DNA of 64,000 nt from Morella rubra (GCA_003952965.2 CM025849.1:38056804-38120803); one strand, 5' to 3'. Counted from the stretch's first letter, positions 25,251-36,491 are shown. Notes: a model not told the origin generated them from the letters alone. Numbers and translations: made by a program.

Positions 25251-26299
25251 GCTTAAATGAATGAGAAAAATGTCATGCGACTTCGGAGGGGCCATAGATT
25301 TACAAAAACTAGAGAACAAAAGTCTTTATTACACTCTCTACTATAGTTAGCGTTATTATTGGAGAGAGAGGGAGAGAGGGAGAGAGAGGTTGAGAGGAAC
25401 CCACCTAGTTTTCGCTTTCTAGGAAGCCATATAGAGCTCAAGAGGGGGGGAAGAAAGAGATGGTCTGTATGTGTGTGTAGGCTTTTAGAGAAGGGGAAAG
25501 AGATAAAGAGGCTCAGAGAAGAAGGGAATTGAAGGAGAAGAAGAAGGAGAAGAAGAAGAAGAAGAAGCAGATGATGACGATGATGATGGTGATGATGACG
25601 AGAGAGAAAGGTGGGCAAAAATAATAACAGCAGAAAACGCAGGAGAAAGGTCGTTATTGCGTTTTTGTTTTGTTTTTTTTCTATCTCAGACTCACTCACT
25701 GCTCACTCCCTGCTCTGTCTGGCCCCCCACCTCCCAGAAACTCAGTCGTCTCTCTCTCTTTCTCACAGAAGCCTTTTTTCCCCAGAAAAGCCAAAGTGAC
25801 AGTAGTAGTCGTCTTGCCAACAGAAGCAGAAGCAGGCGGCACAGCAGCAGTTAGTCTTCTTATGAGCGAGATAGTTAGAAAGCCACCCAACAAAACAAGA
25901 TCTCTCGCTCGATCGAAATTAATCGTTTTGTTTCTCTGCTCTCTCTCTCTCTCTTCTTCTGCCCCCCTCATAATATCTCTCTGGGAGAATTTCAGAGACC
26001 CCACACACATCACCTGCGAAGATATGTCCATAGATTGAGTTAAAGATCACAAAATCTCTCTATCGCTCTCTCTTTAAATATTATGTACTAGGAATACGCT
26101 TTCCTATCAAGATTGGGTTTTGTCGACAAGAGCATCAGTTGTGGCTACTACAAGGAGGTTACCTTCAGATTCTGGAGCCTTCGCAGACTGGGCTGCTACG
26201 TCTTCCTCAGCGGCGGGCCGCGCCGCTCCGGATGAGCTCTCACTCGGCTTCAATGCTGGACCCTCTGCCGCAGGAGCCAGCACCGGACCCTCCTCCGGA
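25251..26299 (+). promoter_or_regulatory. Probable promoter and 5' leader of LRP1-like gene
   Basis: Low-complexity sequence immediately upstream of the LRP1-like coding exon: GA-rich blocks (25360-25400), a GAA tract (about 25538-25570), GAT repeats (25570-25600), and CT-rich blocks (25750-25780, 25940-25960, 26055-26075). Pyrimidine-rich leaders of this kind are frequent in plant regulatory genes. Minus-strand open frames here encode only homopolymeric His and Leu runs and are not genes. Confidence 0.45.
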
Positions 26300-27618
26300 A
26301 TGTGGTCCGCTGCGCCCTCCAGGCCCATCAATTACGGCCTCGCTTCCGCCGAGATGGGCATGGTGGGACTTCGCGACCTCTTCGTTGTTGCGCCTGCCTC
26401 GTCTTTCCACCACAATAACCATCACCACCATCACCATCAGCATGACCCCATCATCTCCGATCCTCATTCCATCAATGGCTCCAACCCAGCCACTGCACTC
26501 GGCGTAGGCATGGGCGTGGGCGTCATCCCTCTCCTCACGGCTACTCCTTGTCTCGCTCCACCAAACATCGGCGTTGACGATGATAACAATATGCTGAATA
26601 GGAATAGGGGTGGTGGAGGAATTCAACTCTGGCAGAACAATCAGCAAACCGCCCAGCATGGGCATTACTTTAAGAAACCCTCAATTCTTGACCACAGTGG
26701 CTCGGGGAACTTGGTGCAAACTGGTGGTGGCGGTAACGGTAGCGGTGGGATTGGTGGCTCGGCTACGACGACGTCCTCCGCGGGGACGACCACGTGCCAA
26801 GACTGTGGGAACCAGGCGAAGAAAGATTGCAGCCACAGAAGGTGTAGGACTTGTTGCAAGAGTCGTGGTTTTGATTGCACGACTCACGTGAAGAGCACGT
26901 GGGTGCCAGCAGCTCGTCGGAGGGAACGCCAGCTGATGGGTGTGTCTGCTTCTGGAGCCGCAGGCTCTTCTGGAGCTACCTCTGGTTCGAAGAAACCTAG
27001 ACTCATTAACTCGCAAACTACAACCAACTCTCACACTTCCACTTCTAATACTACTCCCCCGAGAAGCTTTGACACGAGCTCCAGTCACCAAGGTTTGAGC
27101 TTTGCTATCTCTCTCTCTCTCACCTACTCTTATCTCTATCTTTCTTTAACTTTCGCCTTCGCACATATGACCTCCATTCAATGCAATCTAATAATATGCT
27201 TAGGGGACGTTTAGGGTTGCTGTCATCTGAATTATGTGTAGGGTTTTTTTGTGCTGAATTATGAACAGATGCAAGTTTTAAAGAGACATTGCCTGGGCAA
27301 GTACGTGCACCAGCAGTTTTCAAGTGCGTGCGAGTGACGGCGGTGGAAGATGGGGAGGACGAGTATGCTTATCAGGCGGTTGTAAAGATCGGTGGCCATG
27401 TGTTCAAAGGGTTTCTGTATGATCAAGGGCTTGAAAATAGAGATGGCTATCCTAATATATCCGAGCTGCATTTAGGAGGTGGTGGTAGTAGTAATGGTGG
27501 GGGTGGAGGAAGAAATGGGGCCTCCTCATCGTCTCCAATCCTTGACCCCTCTGATGTGTATGCAGCCTCCGGCGGAGGATTGCTTGGCGGTTCAAGCTAT
27601 GGTAATCCAATAAATTGA
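26300..27618 (+). CDS. LRP1: SHI-related (SRS/LRP1-like) transcription factor
   Basis: Nuclear zinc-finger regulator of the SHI/STYLISH family; members promote auxin biosynthesis genes and shape lateral roots, gynoecia and leaves. Two exons: 26300-27092 and 27269-27618, donor caag|gttt and acceptor aacag|atgc, giving HQ-D-ASFKE across the join; 380 aa. The RING-like finger [18 protein letters not shown], with [10 protein letters not shown] and TH, is at about residues 165-195, followed by [15 protein letters not shown]. Exon 2 holds the IGGH domain ([18 protein letters not shown], then [17 protein letters not shown]). N-terminal [14 protein letters not shown] and [12 protein letters not shown] place it with Arabidopsis LRP1 rather than SHI or STY1. 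Low-complexity His and Gly runs are present. The start is chosen at 26300 ([14 protein letters not shown]). The Arabidopsis-like start is 26354 (MGMVG). The frame stays open upstream to 26078 without an ATG. Confident for family, less for the start. Confidence 0.93.
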
Positions 27619-27805
27619 AACCTTTTACCAGGTTTTAAGATAGTTGATCGATGAACTCGGAATGAATGGCATTGTAGGCTAATTCTTCCTCTGTTTACGA
27701 TTTACGGATAAGATTTTAGTAACATCGTTCTATAATCTTTGTATCTTTTTTAACACGTGATGTTATCAACTTTTTCGTCTTCCTGGCTTTGATTTCTTGC
27801 TCCTC
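27619..27805 (+). other. 3' flank of LRP1-like gene before duplicated segment
   Basis: Non-coding; probably the proximal 3' untranslated region. The sequence shared with the window end begins after this point. Confidence 0.4.
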
Positions 27806-29369
27806 AGCTAGCTTTCTTTCGTCGTAACGGGAGGATCATTATCTGCTAATGAGGCTACATTTTCTAACTACAGACCGTTTTTGTACAAGATTACTAAAAA
27901 CGGAAAGTAACAGTAGTAATAAACTTGTTCTAATGGTGATTACTAGTTCTTCGAAATCTGTGATAATATTTAATCCATTTTTCTGCCTAATCATATGGTT
28001 GATGCTTTTTCCATTTTTACAAAGGTGAAGTCCACAGTGTAAAGGATTATCATTCAGGGACACTGTGATGTCACCCTTACCTTTATATATATATGGTACA
28101 CATGTCACCTTCCTGTATTGTATAGCGTTGCTCTTTTCCTGGTCTGGAAGTTTCCCATGTATATTGTATGCTTCCTTTTCCTTGTATATATATTTTTAGA
28201 TTAATACTGCAATCATTTATACTTTAGTGGTTGGTGGTGAACATTATATTGTAACAGTTGTCTTTACTGTTTGGTTAGTTTCGTCCATTATCAACTACAA
28301 GTAAATGTGGATACCATAATTACAATGCTGCTTTAGACTTTAGCATGAGAAGTAGTTGTAATGTCACCATCATTTGTTCCCAAAGAAAGAGCATTACATC
28401 ACATGAATGTCCTTTTCAACCCACAGTAGCGCATGCTTATTACATTTTCTGCAGCGTGTGGACAAAATTGCATTTGTATGCATTCATGATGAACGCACTA
28501 TGTACTTGTTTCTGCAAATATATATATATATATTTGTATGGAATTTGTATCTTGCTTTAAATTGCGAGTGTAGTAGACCCTTGTCCAACCCTTCATGTCT
28601 GTTTATCATATTACAGAATATTAATGTTATAGATTGTTTTGAATTTGTAGGCATTGATGTTGATGATCTTCACTCGTTGTTTACAGTAGTTGATGACTTA
28701 TGTTGCACTAGTTCCGTGCTTTCACTATAGTTCTTAATTCTCGAACTTATGCTAGAAAGATTCTCTGCTTTTCTTTTTGTGGAATGATTGATTGGTTATT
28801 TGTTTATTGTTACCCCCTTCCCTTTATGCCTAACTGCGTTGAAGAACTATACAATGCACTGAATCCTTTTAGAATTTTTTAGTAGATCTGTTTTTGTGCT
28901 TCTTATGTCATATGCTTTTAAAAATCCTTTGGGCCTTGTGTCATCTGGTGCTTACCAGGATAGTTGAATCTTTTTGTTTCTTTATTCCTTGAGATGCTGG
29001 AGTTGTATGTCACTGAAACCTTTTGGCTGTGATCTAGTTAGTATGCAAATGTTGACTAATCTGGATTAAAGAAAGACGTGTCTCAATTCAATGCTTCCTT
29101 GGATTTCCTTTTTGCGTCACATGATGTTCCCCTTTGGTTGTCAGGACCTTGAATATATGGGGTTTTATCATGTGGATTGCATTGTCATTTGCTTCTTTTA
29201 TAGTGTTTATCCAGTGTTATTAAATTACATATGTTGCATCCCACATAACTTTTCTGTTGAAGTACAGGCCTATTATTTTGTTCTTGCTGTGTTGCATGCA
29301 TTGTGCACGTGCATCTTTACATGTCTTCCATTTAACTTCTTGGATAATGGCATGGAGGATAGTTATTGA
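27806..29369 (+). repeat. Duplicated segment, copy 1 (matches 62468-64000)
   Basis: From ctagctttctttcgtcgtaa onward this sequence matches 62468-64000 in the same orientation with small scattered deletions and substitutions. The match is still running when the window ends, so the repeat is at least 1.5 kb. Here it follows the LRP1-like gene; there it follows the last exon of the RING-finger copy B. A minus-strand 88-89 aa frame (27839-28108 and 62512-62778) is preserved in both copies but has no recognisable domain. Function unknown; it may be a 3' untranslated or flanking segment moved by segmental duplication. Confidence 0.9.
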
Positions 29370-29499
29370 GTCAGGCATAAATGTATTCTTTCGATTGAAA
29401 TACACATTAACAAATTGCTTTTGTTCAGCAAGAAACCTTGTAATCAAATTGCTTCTTTCAACTTTTATAATTATGTTGACAAAAAATAAGTAGCACAAG

Positions 29500-30535
29500 A
29501 AGTGGGAGATTAGTAATTTCTTGTGTAGTGCTAAAGCATCAAAAGCCTCAAATGTTTTTTTTTTTTTTGAATATATGTTTTTCTGAATTTTCATACTGCT
29601 GGTGGTACATCTTTAGAAAAGGAACTGTCTCTCTGTGAGGAAGACAATGAGAGCTGAGGAATTACCTTCTTTGGCCTGCCAATAGGTGCTACGTAGGTTT
29701 ATTGTTTGCTTCCTCAGTTCTCCTAAGTTGTGCAGGTATGATACGCTTAGGGAGATCATACCTGAAGAACTAGTATTTCATGTACTTAATGAATGCATTG
29801 GGTTTCTAATTGTCAGTTCTAATGCTAATTTATTGCCTTTTATTTCTTATTTTTAATTTGGAATGTGTCATAAGATTTTCCAATCATGGAGAGAGATTCA
29901 TGTAGCAAGGCTACTGACTATTAATAAGCAAAATTTCCTTCCTCTCTTTTTCTGATGATTGAGTTGCAATTTCCCCATCTTTGATTAGTGTCAGTTTAAA
30001 CATATGCTATCGAAGTACAATGTAATTGTTTTAGTTACCTCATGTTGATAATGTAGATATGATAATGGAAGTTGTGCCTGGTTTGCTAGAAAATGCCACT
30101 GCACCATTTGAATTACTTTAATGAGCAAGCAATTGCATTAACAAAAAAGGAAAATGTTTTCATAAATGAATTTGCAGGGTTTATATTGTACCTCATATGG
30201 AAACTTAGCTACTTTTCTCCTAGTTTATGCATTATTCTTTTATACAAGGTTTACATAGTTGCATCTATAGGCTTCACTTGGAGGTAGAAATTCTTGTATG
30301 CTAGGGTTATACTTAGTTGCATCTATAGCACCTATTGGCAGGCCAGAGAAGGATATTCCTAAGCTCTCGAATGTCTTCCTCACTCGCAGAGAAAGAGACA
30401 GCTCCGTTTCTTAGATGTACAACCAGCAGTATGAAAATTTGCAAAAAAGTATATACAGGAACAAAAACATTTGAGGCTTTTGATGCTTTAGCACTACACA
30501 AAAAATAACAAGATCGCTATTAATCTCCCACTTGC
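29500..30535. repeat. Long inverted repeat (hairpin-forming), about 210-bp arms
   Basis: The left arm 29500-29712 (agtgggagatta, then tgtgtagtgctaaagcatca, then ctggcctgccaataggtgct in near form) is matched by the reverse complement of 30325-30535 at roughly 85 percent by eye. The spacer is about 610 bp. The order of matching blocks is preserved along the whole arm. It could be a foldback transposon or an inverted duplication; a transcript would fold into a long hairpin. No clear target-site duplication was found. Confidence 0.85.
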
Positions 30536-31825
30536 ATTAGAGAGTTTCAATCCTAGCTAAAATCAGATCTATTGTTGAGCATGCGGCTGTGACAGTCATG
30601 TCTCCTGTATACATTCTTGAATTTCTGTGTTGGTGATGCTACATTCAATCTTAGGAAGCATGCAATGAAATTATGCATTTATTTTAGCTGTCTTGAAATG
30701 TCAATAATAGATGACTTCATTAGCTCAATTTATGTAAACTGTCTTGCATTCCATTTATTTAGATCGATGAAACTTCAATGAGAACCTTACTTGGTTTTTG
30801 AAGCTTGGTTCATTGTCCCTCTTGGATTTGGCATACACCGAATCGTAACTTAGCAAAGATGAGCTTTTCACTCATCTGCTTGGTTAATTTATTTACCTCG
30901 ACCTTCTTTTGCTTTCTACGATTTTCTGATGTAGTTTACAAGGAAACAAGATCTCGTCATCTTAAAACTGTTGATGATGATGGATAAAATTCTTGTATTA
31001 CTGAATTAGTCATGTTTCATGCTAGTAATTGCTAATTGTTCATGACTATAATTGGTCATTACCATTTCATTTCATCATGTTTCAATCTTATCCCTTTTTA
31101 AAGAGATACGATTTCCGATGTTTGAACAGTTTGTGTTTCCATTTGTCTGTGCTATGAGCATAAGTGAATTTGTGAATTCATAGCTAGGCTGGTTCTTTTG
31201 GGACTGATTATGGTAGACTTTTCTAAAGAAGGAAATACAAAGTAGATTTTGTGTAATATCGATAGCCATTCCATTCATGCATGGAGATTCAAATCCCTTG
31301 CCAAGGGAATCCTTGTAGCTACCTAAGTGCTTGATATGGGCAATCAATTACTTACCTCATTTTTGCATGAAGTCAATGAAGTTTCTGTGGGCACACGCTA
31401 GAAATTCAGTGCATAGATGAAGCAAACTACTCAAATTAAAATTACATTAGCAATGCATGATGTCGCTGGATCAGGGAACTGGGTGAAAGTTCTTGAGATA
31501 TTTGAATTCAGCAGTATATTGGAGCTAGTGTACATTGCACAAGCTCAAATCATACGATTTTGCATTCCCCAAGTATGATACGATTCTTGTATGTGGCATC
31601 TTAATAATTTGGTTCGAATTTTCTTCCTTTCTGTAAACGACGGTGTTGGGTTGTATGCTATCTTGTCTGGTTGATTGCCCGTAGGTTTGATGATGGCTTC
31701 TTTTGACTCGTGAACTGCTATGGGAAAATATTGGTGCAAATGCGCCCTCTGGGAAATTTTATATAAAGGTGTTGGAATGGTCTCCATGGGTTGTGAAAAC
31801 AGAGCCAAAAACACCTTAATGGTGA
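30536..31825. other. Intergenic DNA right of hairpin
   Basis: AT-rich, with short frames only. No gene or RNA recognised. Confidence 0.4.
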
Positions 31826-32257
31826 GTGGACGTAGTGCAGCATTTTGTTTCTTTAGGATTTCTTGTCTTTGTGGTGAGTGGACGGCTCTCAATCAAACCT
31901 AAAAAGAAAGTTAAAAACTTAAAAGGGAAAAGCAAAGGAGCAAAAGTGGGAGACGCTCTAGATCCCACGGAACAAAGTACTAAAAATTCTATATTATGCG
32001 AGGAAAATCTGGCCTCGTGTGCAAAATTGTTGATAAACGAAAAGTTTCTGTTCTTCCACAGCGAGGTTCAATCTTTGCTAAAATTCTTGACCTATAATCC
32101 ACACTTAGTTGTTTCTGTCAGGCAGAATGATGATGATGACCCTGCAGAGAACGATCTCCTCACCTTTATCCTCGTCACTTTCTTGGGCTTAAAATCTGCC
32201 GTCTTTGACCTTTGTACTGCCGCTCAACTCGAGCAGCTAGACAACCCTTTTGATTAG
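31826..32257 (+). CDS. Unrecognised open frame, possible exon remnant
   Basis: A 143-codon frame with mixed, protein-like composition: a basic stretch KPKKKVKNLKGKSKGAK, then a hydrophobic/acidic part (KFLTYNPHLVVSVRQNDDDD, TFILVTFLGLKSAVFDLC) and end LEQLDNPFD. It contains no internal methionine and its first codon is GTG, so if coding it is more likely an exon or gene remnant than a whole gene. A repeated ggtgagtggac at 31820 and 31874 could act as donor sites, and tttctttag at about 31850 as an acceptor. I do not recognise the family and give no function. Confidence 0.25.
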   Translation: MDVVQHFVSLGFLVFVVSGRLSIKPKKKVKNLKGKSKGAKVGDALDPTEQSTKNSILCEENLASCAKLLINEKFLFFHSEVQSLLKFLTYNPHLVVSVRQNDDDDPAENDLLTFILVTFLGLKSAVFDLCTAAQLEQLDNPFD

Positions 32258-33009
32258 TGTTTGATAGGATTGCAGCAGCCTTTTCAGGAAATGGAGCTGT
32301 CCACAGCACTGGTTTCGTTCACCTTGATGATTAACTAATCTCTCACTCGAAGCTGACAGTTTCTATAATTGGTGTGAGCCGTGTGTTGTCGTTTGACATA
32401 ATTTGCAAATCAATTAAACTCTCTGTACTGGGATTGCAGACCCCACTTCATTGAACAACCCCCGCAAATCAACGTGGGAGTTTCTATAAATAGTTCAGAA
32501 TCTGCTTTTGGTACGTCCATGGGGAGTCAGAAAACTTTGTCGAGCTGAGATCACTCTTTTTTTCTCACCCGCTATTTCTGCAGGCCTATCTTTTGTGGGC
32601 AATCATAACCAACCAGATCGAGTGGTTGAGGTTTTGGCAGAAGATGCATGTACAGATAATGATATCTGTTGCTTGAATCTGCTGTTTCTATTCTTCGACT
32701 CCTAGGGCTAGGGGTTGTTCATGATCAGTTTGCTGTCCATATAACTTATTTGTTATGGGTGCCCAGAACTCAGTGAAGGGGACCAGACCCTTTTGTGATC
32801 TTGTAGGCCTCTCTCTCCTTTACCAAAACCTTCTGGTTTAGGCTTTTTATGCGATGGGATAGACTGGTGCTTTTTATTTGTAATGTTGTTTTGTTCTTTT
32901 GCGCATGGAGGTCTGACATTTGAGAACTGATAAACAAAGCATATAGCCCACGCCCTAAACAACAACAGAAGTTGCTATATTTGTTTTTGTCAAAGGTACT
33001 TGCAGAAGG

Positions 33010-33010
<1 letters not shown>
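32258..33010. other. Intergenic DNA
   Basis: No gene recognised; short frames without motifs. Bounded on the right by a long T run. Confidence 0.4.

Positions 33011-33055
<45 letters not shown>
33011..33055. repeat. T45 homopolymer
   Basis: Uninterrupted run of 45 T. It lies at the left edge of a segment repeated at 40355-40512, where the equivalent run is much shorter, so its length may be partly a sequencing or assembly effect. Confidence 0.95.
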
Positions 33056-33057
<2 letters not shown>

Positions 33058-33175
33058 CAAACAACTGTTGAATTTATTTCAAGTATTACTTTAAATTGAA
33101 CACTGTAGGCTGATGACCACCACGAGCGAAGATATTATGAACACGCACCAGAGTTCTTACTTTCCAACTTTCTGA
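33056..33175 (+). repeat. Direct repeat flanking transposon cluster, copy 1
   Basis: Matches 40385-40512 in the same orientation (shared aggctgatgaccaccacgag and acgagcgaag). The two copies bracket about 7.2 kb of transposon-derived sequence. Copy 2 keeps a 54-codon open frame starting at the shared ATG; copy 1 is shifted by an indel after the shared SE codons. Confidence 0.8.
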
Positions 33176-33389
33176 TCAGTAGTATTAAGTTTTGCACAAT
33201 AGGAGACAAAGATGGTGAATTTGCTTCTATGTTATTCAACGAAGGTAAGAATACAGGTGAGTTTATATTACATTTGTACTAAGATTGTTCCATATTGGTG
33301 ACTATAACGAAGGAAAGAATCAAGCTATAATCGTCCTATACAATATTTACTTATGAATTCAAAATACGGCTGTTATACATTTAATACTC

Positions 33390-34150
33390 CCCTCAAGTTG
33401 GGGAATGAAGATGCGTAATGCCCAACTTGTGAGATAAGTTGTAGAATAACTCATGACACAATGGTTTCGTAAAAGTGTTGGCTAGTTGGTCGAAAGAACA
33501 TCATGAGCAGTGGTAAGAAGGCCACTTCAAAGTTTCTCATGAACAACGAGACAATCAATTTCGATATGTTTGGTATGCTCGTGGAAAATTAGATTTTTTT
33601 GCAATGTGGAGGGTAGTTTGATTGTTGCAATAGAGGTGCATGGGCTAAGAATGAGGAACTTGCAGATCTTGGAGGAGGATTCAGAGTCAAGTAAGTTTAC
33701 AAGTAGTAGATGTCATTATTCAGCTTCAGCCGAGAAGCGGGAGACAGTAGGTTGTTTTTGGGTGTGCCAAGAGATAAGGCTTGTGCCAAGTTGGATAAAT
33801 AAATCAGTATTAGAGCGACAAGTGGTTGGACAACTAGCTCAGTCGGAGTCGGAGTAAGCTGAAACCTATAAATTATTGTTAATGGGATTAAAAAAGACCT
33901 TGACCAGGGGAAATTTTAGATACCATAGAATTCGAGTGGCGGTCGAACGAAGCATGTGAACTTGTTTAACTAGGTGAGTGATAGTGAGGTAAATTACATT
34001 GGATCAGATAGGAGATCTCATAGTTGTTGAGCTAGAGATTTTGTTCCCGGGTAATGACCCATTTTCAATAAGAATGTTTGACCGGGTTGAGAAAGATGTC
34101 AGAAGCGTTAGCGACTTTGCGCCTAGAAAATTGGGGTCGAGATTTTAATT
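33390..34150 (-). mobile_element. Copia retrotransposon 3' end, antisense, decayed (unit 1)
   Basis: Read on the minus strand, this encodes the RNase H end of a Ty1/Copia polyprotein: KKQPTVSRFSAEAE-like sequence, LLQDLQVPHS, a NNQTTLHIA-like active-site segment and KHIEIDC, with several stops. It then reaches a polypurine tract aacttgaggggag at about 33391-33405, the usual start of a 3' LTR. The LTR would lie to the left of 33390. No complete polyprotein remains. Confidence 0.75.
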
Positions 34151-34194
34151 TGGAAGGGTTGTACTACGAAACTGTCATGAGCAGTGTTGATGAA

Positions 34195-34870
34195 CAACGA
34201 GACAATGTGTTTGGTAGCTCGTGGAAAATTAGATTTTTTTGCAATCAATAGAGGTGCCTAAGAATGAGGAACTTGCAGATCTTGGAGGAGGATTCAGAGT
34301 CAAGTAAGTTGTAGTAGAATGTCAGCGAGAAGCGGGAGACAGTAGGTTGTTTTTGGGTGTGCCAAGAGATAAGGCTTGTGCCAAGTTGGATAAATAAATC
34401 AGTTTTAGAGCGACAAGTGGTTGGACAACTAGCTCAGTCGGAGTCGGAGTAAGCTGAAACCTATAAATTATTGTTAATGGGATTAAAAAAGACCTTGACC
34501 AGGGGAAATTTTAGATACCATAGAATTCGAGTGGCGGCGTCGAAATGTGATTAACGAGGAGCATGCATGAACTTGTTTAGAAGATTGAAAAAAAAATATC
34601 TAGGTGAGTGATAGTGAGGTAAATTAGGCGTTCGACGAGGCGGCAAAAAAGACTTGGATCAGATAGGAGATCACCATCATAGTTGTTGAGCTAGAGATTT
34701 TGTTCCATAGGGGTGTGTTAGCGGGTCGGGCATCGAGTTGGCCATTTTCAATAAGAATGTTGAAGTGTATTTGCGTTGGTTGAGAAAGATGTCAGAAGGT
34801 GATCGAGCGACTTTGCGCCTAGAAAATATTTAAAGGGTCCGAGATCTTTAATTTTGAAGCGTTGACTACG
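34195..34870 (-). mobile_element. Copia RNase H fragment, tandem second unit
   Basis: Second copy of the 33545-34150 interval in the same orientation. Long blocks are identical (for example around ggaacttgcagatcttggag) but separated by many clean short deletions or insertions relative to unit 1. It is a decayed direct duplication of part of the element, or an assembly artefact from two alleles or two elements. Confidence 0.7.
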
Positions 34871-35489
34871 AAACTCCTTGAGGTGTTGAATGTGAGAGAG
34901 ATTATTGCATGCCAAAAGAATTTGTCAACATAAATGTAAATGTTAATTTTATTGGCATTAAACTTCGTGATCATTGGTTGTGTTTGTAAATTCCTGAGAT
35001 CAAATAGTATTGAAGCCTTGCACTATTACAGATTAATTGTAGTACACGAGTAAGTTTCTTTGTGAGACTGTGCAGTGATTTTTAAAAGCATAAAAATTGG
35101 AAGAACCTATTCACCCACCTCTGGGTTCGGTTCCTTTAGTATCGAGTCTTAAACCACATTATTCAATAAATAAGAGTAAGAGTGAAATAAGGACCTTTTG
35201 AGCAAATAAAGAGGGAGTGGTTGGCTTTAGATTGCTGAAACTAGAGATATTTTAGAGAACCAATTCCGATACGTTTGCTTGAGGGCATAAATGGATTTTT
35301 GCAAACGAAAAACAAGAGACTCCCCTTTACGACAATATATAGGTGGGGGTGACATGTAAACTTCCTCATCGAGATCGCATAGAAAAAAACATTGCTGACA
35401 TACAGTAGGTGAAGTGTCTAATGATTAGTAGTGGCAAATGCAAGAACACAACGAACAGTGACAAGTTTAGCGACGGGGAAAAATGTCAT
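34871..35489. other. Transposon-derived DNA, unassigned
   Basis: Lies between the antisense Copia fragments and the forward Copia LTR. Frames are short and broken, and no domain could be named. Probably more of the antisense element. Confidence 0.35.
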
Positions 35490-36060
35490 TATAATTAATG
35501 CCCTCTACCTATATTAAACTAACCAAAGAGATGCCTACAAAGCAGCCACAACAACTCTATTCCTCCAAGTCATCCTCCACCTCAGCAGCCCTTCTAGAAA
35601 AGTTTGGAGTCACGTAGCATTTCGAATATTTGTTTGTTGTGATTCTATTGTATTCTTGGGTTGCTCTGGTAACCGAATGTCAGTGGTCCCTACACCTTTT
35701 GGTTACGCACGCTAGGTGCTTGACACACTACCTGTGCAGATAGGAATTCGTTAGAATCTTCTTTAAGTGTATATATATGCACCTTTTTAATATTGATTCT
35801 TTTATCAATGAGAAGCTACACGATTTCCTTCGTCCTATTATGGTATCAGAGCTACTATGACTAATGTCCTCATGGTTCAAGAAAATCTCATCTCAGGGAA
35901 CTCTGGTGACCTCACATCTTCTGGCTCTCCTCCCACCCTTCTCCCTTAGAACATCTCACACATTCTCTCCGTAAAACTCAACTCTAATAACTACCTCTTA
36001 TGGTGCGCACAGATCTTGATTACTTTCAATGACGACAGGTTCTTCATAGTCATAAGTGAC
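35490..36060 (+). mobile_element. Copia 5' LTR end, primer-binding site and gag start
   Basis: LTR-like sequence with a TATA motif (tatatatatgcacc, about 35770) and a polyadenylation-type region runs to about 35840. It is followed by tggtatcagagc at 35841-35852, the plant initiator-methionine tRNA primer-binding site. A gag-like frame starts at 35857 (MTNVLMVQEN), has a stop near 35949 and continues with HILSVKLNSNNYLLWCAQI, the conserved N-terminal Copia gag motif. It is truncated near 36060, where CACTA-like repeats begin. Its orientation is opposite to the Copia fragments at 33.4-34.9 kb. The LTR left boundary is a guess. Confidence 0.75.
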
Positions 36061-36491
36061 TAAAAGTAGACATCCAATGGAATTTTTTTTTTTTTTGTGT
36101 TGCCCTTATTAAAAAGAGCCTATAGTGACCAAAATCTTTTTTGACCATATTGCGTTGGTCACCATAAACCGAGTTGTAGTGACAGAAAAATATTTCTCAT
36201 CATCATGTTGTTTGTGGTCACAAAATGATTTCTGGTCAATAAGAATGGTTATAAAAAGTCGCAATTTCCCTTACTTTACTCTATTATATTATCCAATTTT
36301 GTACTCACAAATACTATGATTATTTTGTGATGACATTTAGCTAATTATCCACAAAAAAATTGGTCAAAATACTTTTTTGTAATATCAAATACTCTGATTA
36401 TTTTGTGACAACTTTATTAGGGACGACCCAATTTTGTCACTAAAAATACTTTTTTTTTTTTTGTGACAAAATATTATTTCGTCACTAAAAT

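Noticed and set aside
25253-25699. Minus-strand 148-aa frame with long His and Leu runs
   Set aside because: It is translation of GA/GAA/GAT simple repeats in the LRP1-like leader; homopolymeric and without any domain.
33830-33860. tRNA-like aactagctcagtcgga
   Set aside because: Resembles a tRNA D-arm, but no matching acceptor stem or T-arm follows, and it lies in decayed Copia sequence.
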